NCBI GenBank assembly: GCA_947646655.1 | Contig: CANSHI010000008.1 | Span: forward strand, 1 to 60,826 | Length of the DNA: 60,826 bases | Direction: 5' to 3' | Source: an uncultured bacterium | Lineage (GTDB): Bacteria; Bacillota_I; Bacilli_A; RF39; UBA660 | In this document: piece by piece, positions 53,486-60,826 of the stretch | Position numbering within the stretch: the stretch's first letter is position 1 | Layout of the letters: every line of letters starts with the position of its first letter | Notes under the pieces: model-generated | What the model saw: only the letters and a program-made list of their open reading frames with translations | Databases searched by the model: none | What the model was told of the DNA's origin: nothing | Translations under genes and position numbers: made by a program

Positions 53486-54005
53486 TGTCATTTCCTCCTA
53501 AATTAGTTTTTTCTGTAATATCAATAACAGTGTCATATATTGTTTTATTTGTTTTTGTTTGTGTTTTACTTGTTGTAATAGTTTTTTCTAGTGTTTCACT
53601 AGGCTTATTGTTCTCTTGGTTGTTACTTGCACTTATTATGTTATTAAAAATATTTTGAGTTACATTACTCTCGTTCATTGTTTTACTATCTCTTTCATCA
53701 ACATATTTTAGTATCACGATAAACATCTCAGGGCGTAAAGCCACTTGTTTATCAACTTTTGTAATTATTATCCAATTTGGGTTTGTTTCAAATATTATAT
53801 TACCCAAGTTTAATGTTGAACAATTTGAATAATTATCTCTAAAAAAACTAGCAATCTTTAACATTTCTATTCTATTAAGAGTTACATCTACAAAATCTCC
53901 ATATAGACTAGATATTGTTACTTCATCTTTGTTTATAAAAGTTAGATGGTTGACTAAATGTAATGTGATTTCTCCATCAACTTCAATTACATATGGCTCA
54001 TTCAT
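53469..54005 (-). CDS. Element 3 small protein, group X member 2
   Basis: 178 residues. Residues 1-120 match the layout of the next protein: a beta-rich opening (HLVNHLTFINKDEVTISSLY), MLKIASFFRDNYSNCSTLNL, NWIIITKVDKQVALRPEMFI. The last 60 residues are Ser/Thr/Asn-rich and look disordered (KTITTSKTQTKTNKT). Not recognised. Confidence 0.6.
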   Translation of the reverse strand: MNEPYVIEVDGEITLHLVNHLTFINKDEVTISSLYGDFVDVTLNRIEMLKIASFFRDNYSNCSTLNLGNIIFETNPNWIIITKVDKQVALRPEMFIVILKYVDERDSKTMNESNVTQNIFNNIISASNNQENNKPSETLEKTITTSKTQTKTNKTIYDTVIDITEKTNLGGNDNGKQQ

Positions 54006-54007
54006 AT

Positions 54008-54388
54008 TTATTTCTCCTCACTTTCTTTTAGATATTCAGCAATTAATAAAAATGTCTCTTCATATATTGCTATATTATCATCATTACACCATATTATTAC
54101 CAAATTATCATCTCTTACGATTACATGCTTATTACCGAAATCCCACTCTCCACAACAGTTTTCTGCATATTCAGCAATGGCTAATAATTCTTGCTTACTA
54201 AATTCCATATTAATTGCTTCTAGTCTGCATTTTGCTAGATTAAGAATATGTGTACTATTTTCTGATATAGTTACCATTTCTAACTTTTTATCTATAAATA
54301 CCGTTTGATACTTAAATGTTAAAATAGTTTTTTCATTAAGTTTACATATCGTGTAATGAGTTCTGTTTTTTAATTCCTTTTGTTCCAT
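54008..54388 (-). CDS. Element 3 small protein, group X member 3
   Basis: About 126 residues. ELLAIAEYAENCCGEWDFGN, DDNLVIIWCNDDNIAIYEET, FLLIAEYLKES parallel member 2, so at least members 2 and 3 arose by duplication. The ATG at 54388 follows GGAGAGG and is preferred over the one six codons earlier. The gene ends three bases before member 2 starts. Confidence 0.6.
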   Translation of the reverse strand: MEQKELKNRTHYTICKLNEKTILTFKYQTVFIDKKLEMVTISENSTHILNLAKCRLEAINMEFSKQELLAIAEYAENCCGEWDFGNKHVIVRDDNLVIIWCNDDNIAIYEETFLLIAEYLKESEEK

Positions 54389-54389
54389 T

Positions 54390-54584
54390 TTATCTTTCCT
54401 CTCCATTTATATTTGCATTTTGATTTTCTTTCAACCACTTGTCTATTTCACTTTTTTGAAACATTAGCTTAACTCCTATTCTATTAAATGGGATTTCTTT
54501 TTTTCTAACCAACTTCCTTATTAATGAAGTGCTGATATTCAAATATCCTGACAACTGTATTACATCAAACATATTACTATTCAT
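54390..54584 (-). CDS. Excisionase/HTH_17-type DNA-binding protein
   Basis: 64 residues. MFDVIQLSGYLNISTSLIRK, LVRKKEIPFNRIGVKLMFQ, KSEIDKWLKEN is the MerR-like winged helix of Tn916-type Xis/helix-turn-helix 17 proteins. It would bend DNA at the element ends to favour excision by the integrase. Good GGAG RBS. It is upstream of the small-protein and replication genes and may also activate them. Confidence 0.85.
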   Translation of the reverse strand: MNSNMFDVIQLSGYLNISTSLIRKLVRKKEIPFNRIGVKLMFQKSEIDKWLKENQNANINGEER

Positions 54585-54609
54585 TATTTCTCACTCCTTT
54601 TTTTTATTA

Positions 54610-54636
54610 ATTGTCTTTAGCGGGATTAATTTTTTA
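54610..54636 (+). repeat. Left arm of a 27-bp perfect inverted repeat
   Basis: Begins TTGTCTTTAGCGGGATTAAT and continues TTTTTAT. Its exact reverse complement is at 55468-55494. It lies directly after the stop of the minus-strand regulator. Confidence 0.9.
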
Positions 54637-54849
54637 TCATACTTTTTCAAGCCTATGGAATTGACAGATTAAATAAATAACATCATCTATACTCATATCT
54701 AAGAAACTTGATATAGAAGCCATTTCTTGCATATCTGGAAATTCTATGTACTTTTCCCTCTTTAAAAGAGTCTCATTATCAAGATGCATTAATTCTGCTG
54801 CTGCTTCCACAGACCAACCTTTACTTATCCTTATTTCTTTCAAACTCAT
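54637..54849 (-). CDS. Small helix-turn-helix regulator (Cro-like)
   Basis: 70 residues, one helix-turn-helix: LKEIRISKGWSVEAAAELMH, LDNETLLKREKYIEFPDMQE, MASISSFLDMSIDDV. Divergent from the repressor at 55060 across an operator array. In phage-like switches the small protein of such a pair acts as Cro. RBS GGTGAAG. Bounded by a perfect inverted repeat downstream. Confidence 0.8.
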   Translation of the reverse strand: MSLKEIRISKGWSVEAAAELMHLDNETLLKREKYIEFPDMQEMASISSFLDMSIDDVIYLICQFHRLEKV

Positions 54850-54916
54850 ATAGGGTTTTCTTCACCTTCCTTTTCTCATAATCAGCTACAATTTTGGCTG
54901 ATATGTCTTTTATTAT

Positions 54917-55040
54917 ACCGTATTTTATCGTACTGTCAATACTTTTTACGTATTTTATTATACTTTTATTTATTTTTACATATTTTATAATATTTTTTGG
55001 CTCTTGTGTGTTGTATTTTACTATATTTTATGGTATTATT
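54917..55040 (+). promoter_or_regulatory. Tandem operators between the divergent regulators
   Basis: GTATTTTATCGTAC (54920), GTATTTTATTATAC (54950) and ATATTTTATAATAT (54980) are spaced exactly 30 bases; a fourth GTATTTTACTATATTTTATG is at 55013. Each is palindromic (GTAT, six bases, ATAC). The 30-bp step is close to three helical turns, so bound dimers would lie on one face of the DNA. Confidence 0.7.
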
Positions 55041-55059
55041 ATGACGTTGGAGGTGTATT

Positions 55060-55419
55060 ATGATAAATAAAAAACGTGAAGTATTTAGTAATAATCTTAG
55101 ATACTATAGAACAATAAAAGGAATGACTACCAAAGAACTAGGAAAGGTATCTGGAATTGCTTACACTACTCTAAGAGATTATGAAAGAGGTATTTGCTAT
55201 GCTAAAATTGACAAAATAAAAATACTTGCAGAAAAATTAGGGATATCACCATTAATGCTTACTGAAGAACACGATGTAAGCAAAATTATGGGTATAGTAG
55301 ACAGTTCGGAAGATAATAAAATAATGTTAGATATTATGACTAGATTATCAAAATTAAGTTTAGAAGGTAAAAAATATATTTTAAATACAATTGATATGGT
55401 TGATAATTTGAAGCAATAA
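55060..55419 (+). CDS. XRE family repressor of the integration module
   Basis: 119 residues. Helix-turn-helix LRYYRTIKGMTTKELGKVSG, IAYTTLRDYERGICYAKIDK (residues 10-55), then a short C-terminal domain (SSEDNKIMLDIMTRLSKLSL). RBS GGAGGTG. Faces the integrase gene and ends about 140 bases before it. It is the likely CI-type repressor acting on the operators upstream of it. Confidence 0.88.
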   Translation: MINKKREVFSNNLRYYRTIKGMTTKELGKVSGIAYTTLRDYERGICYAKIDKIKILAEKLGISPLMLTEEHDVSKIMGIVDSSEDNKIMLDIMTRLSKLSLEGKKYILNTIDMVDNLKQ

Positions 55420-55422
55420 AAA

Positions 55423-55446
55423 AGACTAGTGCTACCAACACTAGCC
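55423..55446 (+). terminator. Hairpin after the repressor gene
   Basis: ACTAGTG pairs with CACTAG-type bases around CTACCAA (about 55426-55445). There is no T-run directly after it, so it is a weak terminator candidate. Confidence 0.45.
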
Positions 55447-55467
55447 AAACGCTATAAAGCGTACAGA

Positions 55468-55494
55468 ATAAAAAATTAATCCCGCTAAAGACAA
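55468..55494 (-). repeat. Right arm of a 27-bp perfect inverted repeat
   Basis: Exact reverse complement of 54610-54636. It lies downstream of the plus-strand repressor and before the integrase, so the pair brackets both regulator genes and their operators (about 830 bp). Confidence 0.9.
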
Positions 55495-55559
55495 CTTTTT
55501 TTCTGTACTCCTATTATAGCATTAATTTAAAAATTATAAAAGATAGGAGAATAAATTAA

Positions 55560-56792
55560 ATGATAAAATGGAACGATTATGATAAAACAGACCATGAGTA
55601 CATTTATAAACATAAAACAAATGGTACTTATGCTGTAATATTAAATTTATATGATAAAATATATAATAAAAGATTAAAGAAAAGAAAAATCAATTTAAAA
55701 ACAATTAAGGAAGCCCAAAACTTTATTGCAGAAGAACGAGTGAAGTTTCAGCAGCAGGATAGTCAACCTAAAAATAGTGGATTATTTAAAGATGTTTTCG
55801 CTTCATATATTAGAGAATGTGAACTTCAACAAAGAATAGGCAAATTAGCCGAATCTACTGTTGAAGGTAAAAAAACAATTTTTAAAAATCAAATACTACC
55901 AAAACTGGGGAATGTTAAAATTTCAGAAATTACAGAAGAACATATTTATAAATTCCATGATGATCTTAAGTCTATGGCCTGTGTAAGGGAAAAGAATAAA
56001 AACTTAAGTAATCAAACTCTTATTAAAGTTCATAAACAATTATCTGCTTTTCTTAATTATTGTGTAAAAAAGAAGTTAATTACACATAACCCTGCTGGAG
56101 TTGTTGGTAATTATAAGAAAATTAAGAAAAAGCCAGAATTTCTTACTTATAATGAGGCTATGAAGTTATTATCTGTTGTTGATAATATTAGAGATTTATT
56201 TATAATTCAATTACTATTCTTTACAGGTTTAAGAATTAGTGAGTTACTAGGACTTTCTATAGATAGTATAATCACTACAGAAAAAGGAACATCTTTAAAT
56301 ATTACTGAAACATATTATAATGGTAAAATTAGACCGTTTGCTAAAACGGATGAGTCAATGGATGACTTATATCTTGATGATAAAACCGTTGAAATGTATA
56401 AAACTTTTCTTGAATATAGGGAAGCTCATAATATCACTAGTAGATACCTATTTGCTAATAATAGAGGTAAATGTGAAGTAATCGGCAGTAGGGCTATTCA
56501 AGATATGGTTAAAAAGTATGTAAAACGGGCTGGAATTGAAAAAAACATTACACCACATAAATTCAGACATAGTCACGCAGCGTTACTAATCAATATGGGC
56601 AAAACTTTGGAAGATATTAAAACTAGACTAAGGCACAGCGATATTAGAACTACTAGTAATGAATATGGGCATATGTATGAAGAAAGAAAGATAAATCTTG
56701 CTAATGAATTGACTAGTTTACGAACTCAACTTGAAGAAAAGCAAGAGAAAAATGGGACACCTACTGGGACACCCACCGACAAAATGGTATAA
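55560..56792 (+). CDS. int: Tn916-type tyrosine integrase
   Basis: 410 residues. An N-terminal AP2-like arm-binding domain (about 1-70, HEYIYKHKTNGTYAVILNLY), a core-binding domain (about 85-180, FASYIRECELQQRIGKLAES), then the catalytic domain with TGLRISELLGL (arginine, about 223), PHKFRHSHAALLINMG (HxxR, about 340) and the tyrosine in NEYGHMYEE (about 370). RBS AGGAG. The last codons (GTPTGTPTDKMV) encode the arm repeat 56755-56773, so the gene and its own binding site overlap. It integrates the element into 5S rRNA. Confidence 0.96.
   Translation: MIKWNDYDKTDHEYIYKHKTNGTYAVILNLYDKIYNKRLKKRKINLKTIKEAQNFIAEERVKFQQQDSQPKNSGLFKDVFASYIRECELQQRIGKLAESTVEGKKTIFKNQILPKLGNVKISEITEEHIYKFHDDLKSMACVREKNKNLSNQTLIKVHKQLSAFLNYCVKKKLITHNPAGVVGNYKKIKKKPEFLTYNEAMKLLSVVDNIRDLFIIQLLFFTGLRISELLGLSIDSIITTEKGTSLNITETYYNGKIRPFAKTDESMDDLYLDDKTVEMYKTFLEYREAHNITSRYLFANNRGKCEVIGSRAIQDMVKKYVKRAGIEKNITPHKFRHSHAALLINMGKTLEDIKTRLRHSDIRTTSNEYGHMYEERKINLANELTSLRTQLEEKQEKNGTPTGTPTDKMV
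56755..56773 (+). repeat. Right integrase arm-type repeat
   Basis: GGACACCTACTGGGACACC, identical to 45820-45838, within the integrase gene. Confidence 0.85.
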
Positions 56793-56793
56793 A

Positions 56794-56832
56794 AAAAGGA
56801 CTAAATTTTTTAAAGATTTAGTCTTTTTTAAG
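56794..56832. terminator. Shared terminator of integrase and spare 5S
   Basis: GGACTAAAT pairs with ATTTAGTCT with T-runs on one side and A-runs on the other, so it can serve both the plus-strand integrase and the minus-strand 5S gene at 56844-56947. Confidence 0.85.
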
Positions 56833-56843
56833 CAAAAAAAAAT

Positions 56844-56947
56844 AGTTGCATTTTCCTATCTTCGCATACACTATTTTCGGCGTTCTAGTGCTTAACTTCC
56901 AAGTTCGGGATGGGGTTGGGTGTGTCCACTAGGCTATCAACACAACT
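56844..56947 (-). rRNA. rrf: 5S rRNA, intact copy inside element 3
   Basis: 104 bases. 5' AGTTGTGTT pairs with 3' AATGCAACT (GU allowed), and the conserved CCCATCCCGAACTTGGAAG, TTAAGCACTAGAACGCCG core is present. It differs from the split host copy (CCGAACAGAGA against CCGAACTTGGA). It lies inside the att cores of element 3, right after 23S in the transcribed direction, and ends at a terminator. It probably serves as the working 5S of this operon. Confidence 0.9.
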
Positions 56948-56994
56948 AAAATTCTAACTATTTCTGTAACTCTAACTTTTATGGATTACATCTA

Positions 56995-57050
56995 TTAACA
57001 TCTCTGTTCGGGATGGGAAGAGGTGTGTCCACTAAGCTATCGTCACCAAT
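56995..57050 (-). rRNA. rrf: 5S rRNA, 5' half left at the rRNA operon
   Basis: Reads ATTGGTGACGATAGCTTAG, TGGACACACCTCTTCCCATC and CCGAACAGAGATGTTAA, then leaves the 5S sequence (TAGATGTAATCC). The 22-bp core is shared with 45689-45710. It lies about 50 bases after 23S, the normal 5S place. Confidence 0.88.
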
Positions 57051-57102
57051 AAAAGGAATTTTGTCCTTTAAAAACTAGATAATGTATTTCATCAAATTAT
57101 AT

Positions 57103-60028
<2,926 letters not shown>

Positions 60029-60276
60029 ACTAATATCCTAATTTGATGAGTTTTGAGATATAATCTTAATATCTTATTTCCTAGGAATGGAAATAAGATT
60101 ACTCAAAATTTTAATTTACATTATCAAGTTTTCAAAGAACAAAATTCTTGAGAGAAATGATCTCTCAAAACCAAGTAAAATGGCTATGTATGTAGCTATC
60201 ATAGAATCTTTTCAAGTTTTCCTTGCAAGCCCCGAAGATTCCATACGGTTATTTTTCTATTTCGTTTACTCCATAG
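60029..60276. other. 16S-23S spacer without tRNA
   Basis: About 250 bases. It holds no tRNA-like cloverleaf. Hairpins ATCTTATTTCC/GGAAATAAGAT (near 60070-60102) and TTGAGAGA/TCTCTCAA (near 60148-60169) and a TTCAAAGAACA boxA-like piece are visible, as in processing stalks. Confidence 0.75.

Positions 60277-60826
<550 letters not shown>

Larger units (their letters stand above)
45689..57016 (+). mobile_element. Element 3: tyrosine-integrase element in a 5S rRNA gene
   Basis: About 11.3 kb bounded by a 22-bp core (45689-45710 and 56995-57016, one mismatch) that is the CCATCCCGAACAGAGA plus GTTAA part of 5S rRNA. Inside: repressor, PH-like and RsgI-like proteins, SSB, an RNase J-like MBL protein, ClpP, a noncoding block, a primase-helicase, three related small proteins, an excisionase, two divergent regulators, the integrase, and an intact 5S gene. 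No relaxase or mating genes are seen, so it is an integrative mobilisable element or a phage satellite. Confidence 0.88.

Noticed and set aside
56844..56947. Intact 5S as simply the second of two tandem host 5S genes
   Set aside because: In that order it would lie beyond the left end of element 3, after the displaced 3' half, not between the two att cores. A more complex rearrangement is still possible.
60029..60276. tRNA genes in the 16S-23S spacer
   Set aside because: No sequence resembling a tRNA acceptor stem with a TTCGA loop was found.

Overview
The window is AT-rich (outside the rRNA genes) and looks like a low-GC Firmicute of the Bacilli/Erysipelotrichia/RF39 kind. It has the spore-coat type protein GerQ, a CwlD-type amidase, Gram-positive ClpC, AddAB and HtrA, and an rRNA operon with Firmicute features. 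TGA is a normal stop codon: prfB (RF2) is present with its autoregulatory TGA frameshift, so this is not a Mycoplasma-type genetic code. I cannot name the species from sequence alone.

Layout. 1-4.1 kb: cysS and clpC (minus strand), then gerQ (plus). 4.2-4.85 kb: a tiny putative mini-element holding a small membrane protein gene and a solo replication origin of the eukaryotic CRESS-DNA-virus type. 5-9.6 kb: four envelope-type genes. 9.8-25.07 kb: one LysM-bearing N-acetylmuramoyl-L-alanine amidase gene, cut into three in-frame pieces by two unrelated elements that each encode a large serine recombinase. Element 1 (10.755-16.423 kb) carries a restriction-modification system with two methyltransferases and an HNH nuclease. 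Element 2 (16.645-25.015 kb) carries an HUH-SF3 Rep like that of circoviruses and geminiviruses, a matching stem-loop origin with the TAGTATTAC nonanucleotide and three iterons, an FtsK-like ATPase and a three-enzyme cargo. 25.1-26.0 kb: decayed genes, including a sigma-70 remnant. 26-45.1 kb: chromosome-type genes: two collagen-type C-terminal-domain proteins, an SF1 helicase, a DUF1848 protein, an unidentified structured RNA, htrA, an Abi_2/HEPN gene, cwlD, yitT, prfB, addAB, a thioredoxin-like protein and a UbiB/AarF kinase between two tiny membrane proteins. 45.64-57.05 kb: a 5S rRNA gene split by an 11.3-kb tyrosine-integrase element (element 3). 57.1 kb to the end: 23S and partial 16S rRNA, minus strand.

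The strongest signals concern how mobile DNA handles its target. In the amidase gene, both insertions sit at conserved zinc-ligand motifs and both junctions keep the reading frame, so precise excision of both would rebuild a full gene of about 410 codons. Element 3 cuts the last gene of the rRNA operon but has an intact 5S gene followed by a terminator just inside its rRNA-proximal end, so the operon still ends in a 5S. The solo origin at 4.65 kb has the same iterons, nonanucleotide and GC-rich hairpin as the element 2 origin, in the same relative order, and lies between 23-bp direct repeats that look like integrase arm sites. It reads as a possible satellite that element 2 Rep could replicate in trans. 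Within element 3, two divergent regulators flank 30-bp-spaced operators and are themselves bracketed by a perfect 27-bp inverted repeat.
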